From Shewanella baltica (GTDB lineage: Bacteria > Pseudomonadota > Gammaproteobacteria > Enterobacterales > Shewanellaceae), in the NCBI RefSeq assembly GCF_900456975.1, contig NZ_UGYM01000002.1:1302001-1366000 (forward strand): 64,000 bases of DNA, given 5' to 3'. Under the pieces are notes generated by a model. It made no database searches. It was not told where the DNA came from and worked only from the letters and a program-made list of their open reading frames with translations. The translations under genes were made by a program, and so were the position numbers. Positions 29,390 through 40,801 of the stretch are shown here, piece by piece; within the stretch, counting starts at the first letter, position 1, and every line of letters starts with the position of its first letter.

Positions 29390-29914
29390 ATGATCTTTTT
29401 TGATTTTAGCGTGTTAGATGCTGCAAAGCCCTGGTATGGAATAAATGACACTGTGATGGGCGGTTTGTCCCGCAGTAAAATGACGGTTTCACCTTTAGGT
29501 TATGGTGAGTTTAGTGGCCATGTGTCGCTGGCAAATGGCGGTGGGTTTGCCTCAGTGCGTTGTGAGTTTAGCCCCATAGATGTCAGTGAATTTACTGGGA
29601 TTTACCTCGAACTCGATGGCGACCGAACTAAAGACTATAAAGTGAATTTAAAGGATGTCGACACACCGCAAAGTACGGTATATCAAGCGCCTATGCCCAC
29701 GCCAACTCACCAAACCTTTGGTGTGAGTAGTGCCAGAGTGTTGAATTGGCAGCGGATAGAAATTCCCTTCAGTGATTTCAAGCCCCAATGTCGGGGTAAA
29801 CCCATTTCCCGTCCGAATATAGTATTGAGTCAGTTGTGCAGCTTAGGGTTAGTGATTGGCGCCCAGCAAAGTGGCGACTTTTCATTGAAAATCAGAGAAA
29901 TCGGCTACTACTAG
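29390..29914 (+). CDS. CIA30-family protein
   Basis: A 174-aa protein of the CIA30/NDUFAF1-like fold (a carbohydrate-binding-like beta sandwich). The family start motif is seen as WYGINDTVMGGLSRS, followed by GGGFASVRC and YKVNLKD. In mitochondria CIA30 helps complex I assembly; bacterial members are mostly uncharacterised. The start at 29390 has GGAG five bases upstream; an in-frame ATG at 29378 lies in the sstT terminator and has no ribosome site. No signal peptide is seen, so it is probably cytoplasmic. Confidence 0.8.
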   Translation: MIFFDFSVLDAAKPWYGINDTVMGGLSRSKMTVSPLGYGEFSGHVSLANGGGFASVRCEFSPIDVSEFTGIYLELDGDRTKDYKVNLKDVDTPQSTVYQAPMPTPTHQTFGVSSARVLNWQRIEIPFSDFKPQCRGKPISRPNIVLSQLCSLGLVIGAQQSGDFSLKIREIGYY

Positions 29915-30030
29915 CGCTTGTAGTGAGTTTCTTATGGTGAATTTATTGTCGCGAGTTTCTTACCGCTAAGTGCCTATGGCAGATGGCTTGTTGCTAATGG
30001 CGCGGGTCATCTCAAGGCTTAATTTAACAG

Positions 30031-30064
30031 TAAGAAAAAGGATAAGGCCGAGGCACTTATCCTT
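30031..30064 (-). terminator. terminator after the GH109 gene
   Basis: On the minus strand AAGGATAAG pairs with CTTATCCTT, with an inner GCC/GGC, followed by TTTCTT. It is 43 bases after the stop codon. Confidence 0.8.
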
Positions 30065-30106
30065 ATGGTTGCGGTGCCAAATAGAGAACTTGGCGAAAGC
30101 CGCTGC

Positions 30107-31486
30107 TTAAGCGCCGACAATCCCTAATGGCTTGGCGGTTTGCCACGCGCCGCGGGTAAAATCAGGGAAGGTGACAGAGTTACTGCGATCATTGAGTGAA
30201 TGTTCACTTAAAATATTCACCACCGACCAAGACGCGCCATCGTACACATCCTGATCTAAAGCCTCGCCATTGCGTAGGCAATAAATCATGCGCCATAGCA
30301 TCACAAAGTCCATGCCGCCGTGGCCGCCGTTAATTTCAGCCTCTTTGCCTATGCGTTGCCACAGTGGGTGATCGTATTTGTCGTACCACTTTTGCATGTC
30401 CATATCCCACTCGTGGTAACTTTGACCAAAGCCACCATTTTCGACGGCGATCCGATTCGGGAAGCCGGCAAACACGCCATTTGTCCCTTGGATCAAATTG
30501 TGGCGACTGTAAGGTCTTGGGGTCGTCGTGTCATGCTGGACCATGATGGTTCGGCCCTTAACGGTTTTAATCAGGCTGGTATTGATATCCCCATTGATGT
30601 ACTTGAGCTGATTACGCTCATGATCGGCGGGAAATTCACGTTTAGCATAGAGCGCGCGGCCAAGGGCGGGGGAACTCATCGAGGTAAGATAATCGAATCG
30701 GTCACCGCGGTTAATGTTCATATACTGGGATACTGGCCCTAAACCGTGGGTAGGGTACAAGTTACCGTTACGTTTGGTATGCCAGTAAGTACGCCATGAG
30801 CCTGTCTTATGATCGATCTCTTTCATCTGCCAGCGTAGCTCATGGATATAAGCAGCTTCGCCGTGGAGTAGCTCACCAAACACGCCTTGGCGCACCATGT
30901 TGAGCACCATCAGTTCTTCGCGGCCGTAGTTGACGTTCTCCATCATCATGCAGTTTTTCTGAGTGCGCTCAGCGGTATCTACAACTTGCCAGCACTCCTC
31001 AACCGTGAGCGCCATTGGCACCTCAACAAAGGCATGTTTGCCGCTCTCCATGGTTTCGATTGCCATAGGCGCGTGCCATTCCCACGGGGTCGAAATAATC
31101 ACAATATCGATATCATCGCGGCTCAGCAAATCGCGATAGCTCAGATCATTACCAGTATAGACAGCCGGTTTGGGCCGATTCTGTTTAACGATATGATCTA
31201 CGGCTCTGTCGAGCACCGCTTGATGGGTATCACAAATGGCTTTGAGTTCAACGCCTTCTAAATGACAGAATTGCTCGACATGGCTAAACCCCCGCTCGCC
31301 AACACCGATAAAGCCGACTCGAACCACGTCCATCTTAGGTGCTATGAGTCCGATAACGGATTTACCGGCTTGCGGTTTAGGGGCAACGCTACTGGCGTAG
31401 GCATTGAGAGCAATATTGGCAGTAACGAGTCCTGCGGTGGCGGCACCTGCGGCCTTAAGAAAATTACGACGATGAATGTTATGCAT
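30107..31486 (-). CDS. GH109-family protein (Gfo/Idh/MocA fold), Tat-exported
   Basis: A 459-aa protein with an NAD-binding Rossmann domain ([19 protein letters not shown]) and the GH109 segment [19 protein letters not shown], matching the NAD-dependent alpha-N-acetylgalactosaminidase family, which Shewanella carries. The N-terminus has a twin-arginine signal ([15 protein letters not shown]), so it is exported folded, with cofactor, to the periplasm. The start has AGGAAG five bases upstream. It probably removes terminal GalNAc from glycans, though some Gfo/Idh proteins act as dehydrogenases. It stands alone, with no sugar uptake gene nearby. Confidence 0.9.
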   Translation of the reverse strand: MHNIHRRNFLKAAGAATAGLVTANIALNAYASSVAPKPQAGKSVIGLIAPKMDVVRVGFIGVGERGFSHVEQFCHLEGVELKAICDTHQAVLDRAVDHIVKQNRPKPAVYTGNDLSYRDLLSRDDIDIVIISTPWEWHAPMAIETMESGKHAFVEVPMALTVEECWQVVDTAERTQKNCMMMENVNYGREELMVLNMVRQGVFGELLHGEAAYIHELRWQMKEIDHKTGSWRTYWHTKRNGNLYPTHGLGPVSQYMNINRGDRFDYLTSMSSPALGRALYAKREFPADHERNQLKYINGDINTSLIKTVKGRTIMVQHDTTTPRPYSRHNLIQGTNGVFAGFPNRIAVENGGFGQSYHEWDMDMQKWYDKYDHPLWQRIGKEAEINGGHGGMDFVMLWRMIYCLRNGEALDQDVYDGASWSVVNILSEHSLNDRSNSVTFPDFTRGAWQTAKPLGIVGA

Positions 31487-31837
31487 AGCGCTTCCTGCTT
31501 TATTTTTGTTTTGTAGGGATATTGAAATATCACTTGGTCTTATTTATACGGTAATTCACTTATGGGTTATATCAGAAACCCCATTTAAATTGGCAATAAA
31601 AGATGTAAAAAGCTCATTCAACTCGCTAGATAAGTCTTTTAGCTGCCTTTACTTTAGCGATAAGTAAATAGTGATAAAGATCGCGTTTTTATTTGTAGAT
31701 TGAGCTACACTGCCGATTAATTAGTCAAAGGTATTTATCTTTTATATTTTAAACATTTAGCAAATTTAAATTAACCATAAAGTTACATTTGACGGGCGGT
31801 TTGAAGTAATTTGCTGTAGTGGGGAGTAAAGCGTTAA
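31487..31837. other. AT-rich intergenic region
   Basis: About 350 bases between the divergent GH109 gene and the hypothetical gene at 31838. It must hold both promoters, but I cannot name a -35/-10 pair or operator with confidence. Confidence 0.4.
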
Positions 31838-32278
31838 ATGGGTTCTATGCTTAATGTACTACCACAACTGACATTCACTTTAGGTGATTGGGTATTGCAT
31901 AAGGATATCAGGATGTCTGGGATTGAAAAACGCCGTCGCCTTCATTGGCGGGAGACAGATATGCAAAATCGTGAAATTATAGGTCGTTGGTTAGATGGGC
32001 GTCCTTTATTGGGTGATAAAATTACCCTCTATAAAGAAGACGAAAAATATTTTTTAGAAACTTGGTTTAGCGATGGCTGCCATAGTTTAGATGAAGTCTA
32101 TATGTCGCAAATCGCAGAAGGCCATAAGCTGGAAGATGTGGGCGGTAATTTCTTCGGTGAATTCTTTATCGTGACACAGTCACAGCAATTACAATTTTGT
32201 AATGAGCAGGGCTGTTATTTCCAAGCGGATAAATTAGCCGCCGATGCCGATTTTGCTCAAGGCATGCGCGTCGCTTAA
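31838..32278 (+). CDS. hypothetical protein, 146 aa, unrecognised
   Basis: A soluble protein without signal peptide or membrane helix. It is rich in aromatic and charged residues and looks like a small beta-barrel or lipocalin-like fold by strand pattern (DKITLYKEDEKYFLETWFSDG, GEFFIVTQSQQLQFC), but no family is recognised. The start has GGGGAG about 11 bases upstream; an ATG three codons later is possible. It is a single gene with its own terminator. No function can be given. Confidence 0.65.
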   Translation: MGSMLNVLPQLTFTLGDWVLHKDIRMSGIEKRRRLHWRETDMQNREIIGRWLDGRPLLGDKITLYKEDEKYFLETWFSDGCHSLDEVYMSQIAEGHKLEDVGGNFFGEFFIVTQSQQLQFCNEQGCYFQADKLAADADFAQGMRVA

Positions 32279-32306
32279 ACGACTACAGTCGAATCCGTAA
32301 ATAACT

Positions 32307-32350
32307 AAGGTCGCATTTTAGCTCAGTGCTAAGTCGCGACCTTTTGCTTT
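32307..32350 (+). terminator. terminator after the 146-aa hypothetical gene
   Basis: AAGGTCGC pairs with GCGACCTT across a longer, partly structured loop, followed by TTGCTTTT. Less regular than the other terminators here. Confidence 0.6.
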
Positions 32351-32376
32351 TATGGGGTTGCAGCTATTGGATTGAG

Positions 32377-33048
32377 TTATTCGCTAAAGGGATGTTTGCT
32401 GCTAAAAAAGAGCGGTTTAACCGAATAGGGATGGGTCAGACTTAAGCTTTGTGCATGTAAGCATAAACGCGGTGCGGCTTTGATAACCTCGGCATCACCG
32501 TAAAACTCATCGCCTAAAATCGCATGGCCTAGGGCAAGCATATGCACACGCAATTGATGGGTGCGGCCTGTTTCTGGCGAAAGCTCGACTAAGGTGCTGT
32601 TTTCTCTGCGTTCTAGTACACGGTAGTAGGTGAGTGCGCTTTTACCGCCAGTCTTTCCTGCCTGTAGCGTCTTTTGATAGGGCGGATGCTCAGTGTCTGG
32701 CGCAATCGCGAGGTCAATCATGCCCTGTTCCTGCGGCACATGTCCCATCACTTCGGCAATATAGACTTTCTTACTCTGCCTATCTTGAAACTGCGTTTTT
32801 AAATGTGACTCGGCTTTTTTATTACGGGCGAACACCATAATACCCGAGGTCGCGCAGTCGAGCCGATGCACTAAAATCGTTTCTGGATAAAGGGTTTGTA
32901 AGCGGGTTAATGCGCAATCGAAGGTGTGAGCCGCTCGACCCGGATTAGACAATAAGCCCGAAGGTTTATTGATGATAATCAGATCTCTATCTTTATAGCG
33001 GATGTCTAACCAAGGAACTGCTGGGGGCTGGTAATCAAATATATGCAT
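32377..33048 (-). CDS. rluA: dual-specificity 23S rRNA/tRNA pseudouridine synthase RluA
   Basis: A 223-aa enzyme that isomerises uridine in 23S rRNA and in the anticodon loop of some tRNAs. The active site HRLDCATSGIMVFA holds the catalytic Asp; IINKPSGLLSNPGR and GRTHQLRVHM are also typical. It lines up with E. coli RluA from the start (YQPPAVPWLDI against YNPPQEPWLVI). The start at 33048 has GAGGA five bases upstream; an upstream in-frame start would add 11 odd residues. It is divergent from nothing close and follows acpH. Confidence 0.88.
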   Translation of the reverse strand: MHIFDYQPPAVPWLDIRYKDRDLIIINKPSGLLSNPGRAAHTFDCALTRLQTLYPETILVHRLDCATSGIMVFARNKKAESHLKTQFQDRQSKKVYIAEVMGHVPQEQGMIDLAIAPDTEHPPYQKTLQAGKTGGKSALTYYRVLERRENSTLVELSPETGRTHQLRVHMLALGHAILGDEFYGDAEVIKAAPRLCLHAQSLSLTHPYSVKPLFFSSKHPFSE

Positions 33049-33117
33049 TTTGTCCTCATTTTTGCGCGGCCATACTAGCAAAATTTACGCAGGCACACAG
33101 CATAATCTCATGCTCGC

Positions 33118-33747
33118 TTATTGCGAGAGGGGGGAGGGCAAATATTCTGCAGGCGTCTTACGGCTCCAAATACGGGTATAAGCCATCAGCTGCGGATAAA
33201 AAGTGCGGAACGCGGTTTCGATTTCTATCTGCATTTTATTGACGACTTTGTGGGCATCTTTAAACAGTGCAGCTTGCGGATGCTGTTTTGCCACTTGTGC
33301 TAAGGCGTGTTGTAAGCCTTTTTCCGTGGTGTAGCTGCCTAGCCAATCAGCGCTGCGCATTGTGGGCAAGAGTTTTAATAGTGCCTCTGGATGGAACTGA
33401 TCTATACCTTGGGCGGCGAAAGTATCTAACGCGTCATAGGCCTTGCTGCTGAATTCATCCAAGGGTTGGTGATGATATTCTTCCCAATAGTAAGCTAAAT
33501 AGTGATCGAAACTTACAGCCATGAGTTCTGCTGCTATGCTTCTTAAGGGCGCAGGGAAAGCTTCCATTAATTCAATCGTGAGTTCGTGGCTGGCGCAGAG
33601 GGTATTAATCTCTTGGTTTAGCCATAACGCTTGGCGTAACTCAGCTGGAGCTTGTGCAACTGGCGCTTGAATATAGTTACCCGCCACATTGGCGGCAAGG
33701 TGTGTTTTACTGATGTCGGCGAGATGTAAGTGTGTAAGAAAGTTCAT
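33118..33747 (-). CDS. acpH: acyl carrier protein phosphodiesterase
   Basis: A 209-aa protein of the AcpH (DUF479) family, which removes the phosphopantetheine arm from acyl carrier protein. The N-terminus MNFLTHLHLADISKTHLAANVAGNYI matches E. coli AcpH (MNFLAHLHLA). Also seen is AVSFDHYLAYYWEEYH, with the metal-binding Asp and His. It lies upstream of rluA on the same strand, 69 bases apart, so the two may share a transcript. Confidence 0.88.
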   Translation of the reverse strand: MNFLTHLHLADISKTHLAANVAGNYIQAPVAQAPAELRQALWLNQEINTLCASHELTIELMEAFPAPLRSIAAELMAVSFDHYLAYYWEEYHHQPLDEFSSKAYDALDTFAAQGIDQFHPEALLKLLPTMRSADWLGSYTTEKGLQHALAQVAKQHPQAALFKDAHKVVNKMQIEIETAFRTFYPQLMAYTRIWSRKTPAEYLPSPLSQ

Positions 33748-33957
33748 TATTTTGCGCTTGGTTAACCACGTCGGTTCACGGTATCATGCACAAGCGCGCT
33801 TAGGAAAGCGCGGAAGCCAAAAATGCAGTATTTTTTCACTTTTTATTGATTGCGGGTGTTTGTTCATCGCGAATAATCCTCGTCAGCGTTAACGCTGTTC
33901 TAGCCATCAATATGAGAGAAAGTGAAATAAAATCAATAACCTTTTTTAGGATCATGG

Positions 33958-34167
33958 ATGATGTGGAACTGGTTCACCAAAATGCTTGGTAGAGACGAGC
34001 AGCCGAAGCGCAAAAAAGTGCTGGTAGAAATCCCCTTTGAACAACACCGCTTTAGCATGGATGATTTCAGCCGTTCGCGGCTTAAATTCGATGCCAATGA
34101 CAATCAGCCCCAAGATGGCGTCAATCCTGTGGATCCAGAGCAAGAAGTGGACGCTGGCAATAAGTAA
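33958..34167 (+). CDS. small hypothetical protein, 69 aa
   Basis: A small protein with a basic, aromatic N-terminus (MMWNWFTKMLGRDEQPKRKK) and an acidic tail (DPEQEVDAGNK). No family is recognised and no signal peptide is evident; the first 11 residues could form an amphipathic membrane-binding helix. It lies 63 bases upstream of queA on the same strand. It is probably real by position and codon use, but the evidence is limited. Confidence 0.5.
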   Translation: MMWNWFTKMLGRDEQPKRKKVLVEIPFEQHRFSMDDFSRSRLKFDANDNQPQDGVNPVDPEQEVDAGNK

Positions 34168-34230
34168 TCTTGATATTCTTGGCCTCTAACCATAGACTAG
34201 CCGCCGTTCTAAGCTACCTAGAGGCCTATC

Positions 34231-35268
34231 ATGCGCGTTGCAGACTTTTCTTTCGATCTCCCCGATGAGCTGATCGCTCGTTATCCTATGGCGCAGCGTA
34301 ATGCATCACGTCTGTTAACCTTAGACGGCAATTCTGGCGCGTTAGGCGACAAACAGTTTACCGATCTGCTGGGGATGATTAATCCCGGCGATTTAATGGT
34401 GTTCAACAATACCCGAGTGATCCCCGCGCGTATGTTTGGCCAAAAGGCCAGCGGCGGCAAGTTAGAGATTTTAGTTGAGCGTATGCTCGATGATAAGCGC
34501 ATCCTCGCCCATGTTCGCAGCTCTAAATCCCCAAAAGTCGATTCGTTCATTCTGCTCGACGGTGGCTATCAAATGAAGATGGTCGCCCGTCACGATACTT
34601 TGTTTGAACTTGAGCTGTTATCCGAGTTGACCATTCTAGAGGTGCTCGAAGCCGTAGGGCACATGCCGCTACCGCCTTATATCGACAGACCCGATGAAGA
34701 TGCTGACAAAGAGCGCTATCAAACTGTGTATAACCAAAACCCAGGCGCCGTTGCCGCGCCAACGGCTGGATTACATTTTGACGATGCCATGCTCGATGCA
34801 TTAAAAGCCAAGGGTGTGAATATCGCATTTGTGACTTTGCATGTGGGCGCGGGAACGTTTCAACCGGTGCGTGTTGATACCATTCTTGAGCACAAGATGC
34901 ATTCTGAGTGGGCCAACGTGCCGCAGGATGTGGTCGATTTAATCGTGCAAACCAAAGCGGCGGGTAAACGTGTCGTGGCTGTTGGTACAACATCTGTACG
35001 TTCCTTAGAAAGTGCGGCGCGCGCCAGCCAAGGTGAACTCAAAGCCTTTAGCGGTGATACCGACATCTTTATTTATCCCGGCTATCAATTCCAAGTGGTC
35101 GATGCCATGGTGACGAACTTCCATCTCCCTGAATCGACCCTCATCATGTTAGTCAGTGCATTTGCGGGTTTTGATCATGTTATGGCGGCGTATCAACATG
35201 CTATCGCGCAAAAATATCGCTTCTTTAGCTATGGCGATGCCATGTTTGTGACGAAAAAAGCCCACTAG
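34231..35268 (+). CDS. queA: S-adenosylmethionine:tRNA ribosyltransferase-isomerase
   Basis: A 345-aa enzyme of queuosine synthesis. It transfers and rearranges the ribose of S-adenosylmethionine onto preQ1 at position 34 of tRNA to give epoxyqueuosine. Family segments are [43 protein letters not shown] and [11 protein letters not shown]. The length matches E. coli QueA. The gene is followed by a terminator and then tgt, the enzyme one step earlier in the pathway. Confidence 0.97.
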   Translation: MRVADFSFDLPDELIARYPMAQRNASRLLTLDGNSGALGDKQFTDLLGMINPGDLMVFNNTRVIPARMFGQKASGGKLEILVERMLDDKRILAHVRSSKSPKVDSFILLDGGYQMKMVARHDTLFELELLSELTILEVLEAVGHMPLPPYIDRPDEDADKERYQTVYNQNPGAVAAPTAGLHFDDAMLDALKAKGVNIAFVTLHVGAGTFQPVRVDTILEHKMHSEWANVPQDVVDLIVQTKAAGKRVVAVGTTSVRSLESAARASQGELKAFSGDTDIFIYPGYQFQVVDAMVTNFHLPESTLIMLVSAFAGFDHVMAAYQHAIAQKYRFFSYGDAMFVTKKAH

Positions 35269-35290
35269 ACCAAGATTTTGTTTTAAAATA

Positions 35291-35325
35291 GCCGCCCAAA
35301 GTGAGTATGGGCGGCAACTTTTTTT
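35291..35325 (+). terminator. terminator between queA and tgt
   Basis: GCCGCCCA pairs with TGGGCGGC, followed by AAC and seven Ts. It implies that tgt-yajC-secDF can be transcribed on their own. Confidence 0.82.
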
Positions 35326-35427
35326 CGTCAAAAGGTTGAACCTTTTAACGCTGTCCCCATCTCTATTGTTAATCAAAATGGCATTAGCCATTAAAAATGT
35401 AGTCAGACTGTTTATCTGGCGAGGTGA

Positions 35428-36555
<1,128 letters not shown>

Positions 36556-36581
36556 TTTTTTGCTAATAAGAAGAGAAAACT

Positions 36582-36914
36582 ATGTTTATTTCAAATGCAT
36601 ACGCAAGCGCTGCCGGCGCACCACAAGGTGGCGGCACGATGGAATTGATTTTCATGCTGGCAATTTTCGGCCTGATTTTCTATTTCATGATTTTCCGTCC
36701 GCAATCAAAACGCGTTAAAGAGCACAAAAACCTGATGTCATCAATCAGCAAAGGCGACGAAGTGCTGACCAGTGGCGGGATTTTAGGCAAGATTGCAAAA
36801 ATCAGCGACGAAAGCGATTACGTGTTACTGAGCTTAAACGACACGACTCAAATCACGATCAAAAAAGACTATATTGCAGCTGTATTGCCTAAGGGCTCTA
36901 TCCAGTCGTTGTAA
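36582..36914 (+). CDS. yajC: Sec translocon accessory protein YajC
   Basis: A 110-aa inner-membrane protein with one helix ([18 protein letters not shown]) followed by the family motif [13 protein letters not shown] and a small beta domain. It binds SecDF in the Sec export complex. It lies 26 bases after tgt and 17 before secD. Confidence 0.95.
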   Translation: MFISNAYASAAGAPQGGGTMELIFMLAIFGLIFYFMIFRPQSKRVKEHKNLMSSISKGDEVLTSGGILGKIAKISDESDYVLLSLNDTTQITIKKDYIAAVLPKGSIQSL

Positions 36915-36931
36915 GCCAAGAGGGCTCAGGC

Positions 36932-38782
36932 GTGTTAAATAAATACCCAATGTGGAAAAACATTATGGTGATGCTCGTCATCGCCATAGGTTGTTTCTAT
37001 GCCGTACCGAACCTTTTTGGTGAAGATCACGCGGTGCAAGTGGTGGCGACTCGAGGTGCTGAAGTCACAGCATCAACCCAAGCCAGTGTGAACGAGCTGT
37101 TAGCCAGTAAGGGCATTGCGGTAAAGCGCTCTGAGCTTGAAAAAGGTCAGTTGTTGGTCCGTGTGCAAAATGCGGATCAACAGCTACTGGCGAAAGAATT
37201 AATTGCTGACAGCTTAGGTGACAAGTTCACTGTGGCGCTCAACTTAGCCCCAGCGACGCCTAAATGGCTCGAGTCTATGGGCGGCAGCCCAATGAAACTC
37301 GGTCTCGACCTTCGCGGCGGTGTGCATTTCTTAATGGAAGTGGACATGGGCGAAGCGATTCGCAAGATGGAAGAGGCTAAAGTTGCCGATTTCCGTTCGC
37401 AATTACGCGAAGAGAAAATTCGTTATGCTGGTATTCGTAGCAATACCACAGGTATCGAAATCAAGTTCCGTGATGCTGAAAGTCTCGCGAGTGCCGAGCG
37501 TTTCCTTAAGTCTCGCAGTAAAGATATGGTGTTCACTGATGCTAGCCGTGGCGAAGATTTTGCCCTGCAAGCAGTGATGAGTGACGTGTATCTTAAGCAG
37601 ATTAAAGAAGAAGCACTGCAACAAAACATTACTACCATTCGTAACCGTGTAAACGAGTTAGGTGTGGCTGAGCCTGTAGTACAACGTCAAGGTGCCGAGC
37701 GCATTATCGTTGAGCTGCCAGGTGTGCAAGATACGGCTCGCGCCAAGGAAATTTTAGGTGCAACCGCATCGATTGAATTCCACATGGTCGATGACAAAGC
37801 CGATCCTAATGCTGCGCAATCTGGCCGTTTACCTGCAGGTTCTGAAGTGTACCAGCGCCGCGAAGGTGGCACTGTGATATTGAAGAAAGAAGTTATGCTG
37901 ACCGGTGATCATATCACGGGCGCACAACCTAGCTTTGACCAGTACAGTCGTCCACAGGTTAGCATCAACCTTGATGCGAAAGGCGGCACCATTTTCTCTG
38001 ACGTGACCAAAGACAACATAGGCAAGCCTATGGCGACATTGTTCATCGAATATAAAGACAGTGGTGAGCGCAATGCCGACGGCAGCGTTAAGATGCAGAA
38101 AATCCAAGAAGTGATTTCTGTTGCGACCATTCAAGCGCGTTTAGGCCGTAACTTTGTGATCACTGGCTTAAGCCATGGTGAAGCACAAAACCTCGCGCTA
38201 TTACTGCGTGCCGGTGCCTTGATTGCCCCTGTGTCGATTGTGGAAGAACGTACCATTGGTCCAAGCTTAGGTGCTGAAAACATTCAAAATGGTGTGCAAG
38301 CTATGGTTTGGGGTATGGCGGTTGTCTTACTCTTTATGCTGGTTTACTACCGTGGCTTTGGTCTTATCGCCAACATAGCGCTAACCGCAAACTTAGTCAT
38401 GGTGGTGGGCGTAATGTCTATGATCCCTGGCGCAGTGTTAACCCTACCTGGTATTGCCGGTATGGTGTTGACTGTGGGTATGGCGGTTGATGGTAATGTG
38501 CTGATCTATGAGCGTATCCGTGAAGAATTACGTGCTGGCCGTAGCGTCCAGCAGGCCATCCATGAAGGCTATGGCAATGCATTCTCCACCATCGCCGATG
38601 CGAACATCACCACTTTCCTAACGGCGCTGATTTTGTTTGCCGTAGGTACAGGCGCTGTTAAAGGCTTCGCGGTGACCTTGATGATAGGTATTGCGACTTC
38701 CATGTTTACCGCAATCGTGGGTACTCGCTCAATCGTTAACGCGATTTGGGGTGGTAAGCGCGTGAAGACTCTGTCTATCTAA
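36932..38782 (+). CDS. secD: protein translocase subunit SecD
   Basis: A 616-aa inner-membrane protein with six helices and a large periplasmic domain. SecDF uses the proton gradient to pull secreted proteins out of SecYEG. Motifs include [30 protein letters not shown] and the TM-region [21 protein letters not shown], with its proton-path Asp. The start is a GTG; ATGs further in would cut the first helix. A 6-base gap or so separates it from the secF ribosome site. Confidence 0.96.
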   Translation: MLNKYPMWKNIMVMLVIAIGCFYAVPNLFGEDHAVQVVATRGAEVTASTQASVNELLASKGIAVKRSELEKGQLLVRVQNADQQLLAKELIADSLGDKFTVALNLAPATPKWLESMGGSPMKLGLDLRGGVHFLMEVDMGEAIRKMEEAKVADFRSQLREEKIRYAGIRSNTTGIEIKFRDAESLASAERFLKSRSKDMVFTDASRGEDFALQAVMSDVYLKQIKEEALQQNITTIRNRVNELGVAEPVVQRQGAERIIVELPGVQDTARAKEILGATASIEFHMVDDKADPNAAQSGRLPAGSEVYQRREGGTVILKKEVMLTGDHITGAQPSFDQYSRPQVSINLDAKGGTIFSDVTKDNIGKPMATLFIEYKDSGERNADGSVKMQKIQEVISVATIQARLGRNFVITGLSHGEAQNLALLLRAGALIAPVSIVEERTIGPSLGAENIQNGVQAMVWGMAVVLLFMLVYYRGFGLIANIALTANLVMVVGVMSMIPGAVLTLPGIAGMVLTVGMAVDGNVLIYERIREELRAGRSVQQAIHEGYGNAFSTIADANITTFLTALILFAVGTGAVKGFAVTLMIGIATSMFTAIVGTRSIVNAIWGGKRVKTLSI

Positions 38783-38794
38783 GGGGAAGTGACA

Positions 38795-39742
38795 ATGCTT
38801 GAAATTTTATCTTTAAAACATACGGTAAACTTCCTCCGTCATGCACTGCCTATCAGTATTATGTCGGCTGTATTGGTGCTGGGCTCGCTGGTTTCGCTCG
38901 CGACCAATGGCATCAACTGGGGTCTTGATTTCACTGGCGGTACCGTCGTTGAAATGGAGTTCACTAATCCGGTCGATTTAAACGCTCTGCGGGTGCAACT
39001 GACGACGCCTGATTCTGAAGGCGCGATTGTGCAAAACTTCGGTTCTAGCCGTGACGTATTAGTACGTTTACAGGTGAAAGAAGGCGTTAAGAGTGACGTG
39101 CAAGTTAAGTCTGTCATGGAAGCTGCGCAGAAAGTTGATCCACAAGTTCAGCAGAAGCGTGTTGAGTTCGTTGGCCCACAAGTGGGTAAAGAACTGGCTG
39201 AGCAAGGCGGTTTAGCGGTATTAGTTGCGCTTATCTGTATCATGATCTACGTGTCATTCCGTTTTGAATGGCGCCTAGCATTTGGTTCAGTGGCAGCACT
39301 GGCGCACGACGTGATCGTGACTTTAGGTGTGTTTTCGGTATTCCAATTGGAATTCGACTTGACCGTACTGGCGGGTCTATTGACGGTTGTGGGTTACTCA
39401 CTCAACGATACTATCGTGGTATTTGACCGTATCCGTGAAAACTTCCTTAAGATGCGTAAAAGCGACCCTGAAGAAGTGGTTAACGTTTCCATTACTCAGA
39501 CCATGAGCCGTACTATCATCACTACAGGTACAACCTTAGTGGTGGTAGTAGCCTTGTTCCTTAAGGGCGGTACTATGATCCATGGCTTTGCGACTGCATT
39601 GCTGATGGGTATTTTTGTGGGTACGTATTCTTCTATCTATGTGGCGAGTTTCTTGGCCATTAAACTGGGTATCAATCGTGAACACATGATGCCAGTTGAG
39701 ATTGAGAAAGAAGGCGCAGACCAACCTCCTATGATGCCTTAA
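38795..39742 (+). CDS. secF: protein translocase subunit SecF
   Basis: A 315-aa partner of SecD, with six helices and a smaller periplasmic domain. Motifs are GLDFTGGTVVEMEF, VGPQVGKELAEQGGLA and YSLNDTIVVFDRIREN. The start is the ATG at 38795, which has AGGGGA seven bases upstream; a GTG two codons earlier is too close to that site. A terminator follows. Confidence 0.96.
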   Translation: MLEILSLKHTVNFLRHALPISIMSAVLVLGSLVSLATNGINWGLDFTGGTVVEMEFTNPVDLNALRVQLTTPDSEGAIVQNFGSSRDVLVRLQVKEGVKSDVQVKSVMEAAQKVDPQVQQKRVEFVGPQVGKELAEQGGLAVLVALICIMIYVSFRFEWRLAFGSVAALAHDVIVTLGVFSVFQLEFDLTVLAGLLTVVGYSLNDTIVVFDRIRENFLKMRKSDPEEVVNVSITQTMSRTIITTGTTLVVVVALFLKGGTMIHGFATALLMGIFVGTYSSIYVASFLAIKLGINREHMMPVEIEKEGADQPPMMP

Positions 39743-39759
39743 AGGTTACATTCGAGTTA

Positions 39760-39788
39760 AAAAGCCACCGACGAGGTGGCTTTTTTTT
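39760..39788 (+). terminator. terminator after secF
   Basis: AAGCCACC pairs with GGTGGCTT across GACGA, followed by a run of Ts. It ends the tgt-yajC-secDF transcript. Confidence 0.9.
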
Positions 39789-39976
39789 ACCTCATTTTTG
39801 AGGTGGATCTGACATTCTGCTAGCAAACTCACAAAGTTATAGTCACTTATGCTGTAAAAATGGAATGTTAATTAAATTAACAACTGGTGTAAAAATCAGC
39901 GCTCGACAGGCTCGGCTATTTAGCAGTAGGATGTCGGCAACCCATATTCCAGAGAGTTGTAGCCGTAGGATGTCGC

Positions 39977-40294
39977 ATGGAAGAACGTAAAGTGTTAGTT
40001 GCTGGTGGTAATTTATTGCAAGCCCACACATGGAAAGGTTTATTAGAGGCCTGTGGTATTCATGTTGAGCTCAGAGGTGAAGCGCTATTGGGCGGGATTG
40101 GTGAGCTTCCTACAGGGATGCAAAACGTCGAGTTGTGGGTGGGCGAGTCCCAACATGCGTCGGCGCAAGTGCAGCTGAATGCGCTGGATGTCGAAAGCCC
40201 ACAATGGCAATGTGTGCAGTGCCATGAAACCAATGAAGGCAGTTTTGAGCTGTGCTGGCAATGCAGCTCTGAGCGCAGCGAAAGCCACAATTAG
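39977..40294 (+). CDS. DUF2007-type protein with C-terminal zinc ribbon
   Basis: A 105-aa protein. The first part (KVLVAGGNLLQAHTWKGLLEACGIHVELRGEA, split by a turn) resembles DUF2007, a PII-like small domain called a putative signal-transducing domain. The end has two Cys pairs, WQCVQC and LCWQC, a RanBP2-like zinc ribbon. Its function is unknown. It lies 128 bases ahead of the rhodanese gene on the same strand. Confidence 0.75.
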   Translation: MEERKVLVAGGNLLQAHTWKGLLEACGIHVELRGEALLGGIGELPTGMQNVELWVGESQHASAQVQLNALDVESPQWQCVQCHETNEGSFELCWQCSSERSESHN

Positions 40295-40422
40295 CCTTGG
40301 ATATGCAATCACTTCCGCTTTGTGCTGTGGCTGAAAGATTGCGTCTACTGGATGAGAAGATTACACTTTGCTGATAAGCTGACATTCATCATGTCATTCA
40401 ATATCTTATCTAGGAGTCAGTG

Positions 40423-40782
40423 ATGCCGCATCCCAGTGCTTTTTCCGCCCTTGTTGACGCAATTCTGCCTAACATCACCGAAGTGACCATTGAAGCCTAT
40501 CAGGCCGATGACAGCTGGCATCTTGTGGATGTGCGTGAGGATCGCGAGTGGCTGCAGGATCATTTACCCCAAGCGAAACATTTAAGCCGGGGTATTTTAG
40601 AGCGTGATATCGAAGCACGTTTCCCCGATAAACATACCCCCATATTACTCTATTGCGCAGGTGGTGCACGCTCAGCCTTGGCGGCCCATAATCTGCAACT
40701 CATGGGTTACACCCGCGTTGCCTCTTTGATTGGTGGCTATAAGGGCTGGGTACAGCGTCAACTGCCAGTCGTGCAGGATTAA
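40423..40782 (+). CDS. single-domain rhodanese-like protein
   Basis: A 119-aa cytoplasmic protein made of one rhodanese domain. The active-site Cys is in LLYCAGGARSALAAHNL, and VDVREDREWLQDHLPQAKHL is the usual first half. It may carry persulfide sulfur. The ATG at 40423 has TAGGAG six bases upstream; the GTG one codon earlier is less likely. The siroheme-synthase-like gene starts 19 bases after it, so the two are probably one transcript, linking sulfur transfer with siroheme, the cofactor of sulfite reductase. Confidence 0.86.
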   Translation: MPHPSAFSALVDAILPNITEVTIEAYQADDSWHLVDVREDREWLQDHLPQAKHLSRGILERDIEARFPDKHTPILLYCAGGARSALAAHNLQLMGYTRVASLIGGYKGWVQRQLPVVQD

Positions 40783-40801
40783 GCGTTTAGGATCTCATTT
40801 A

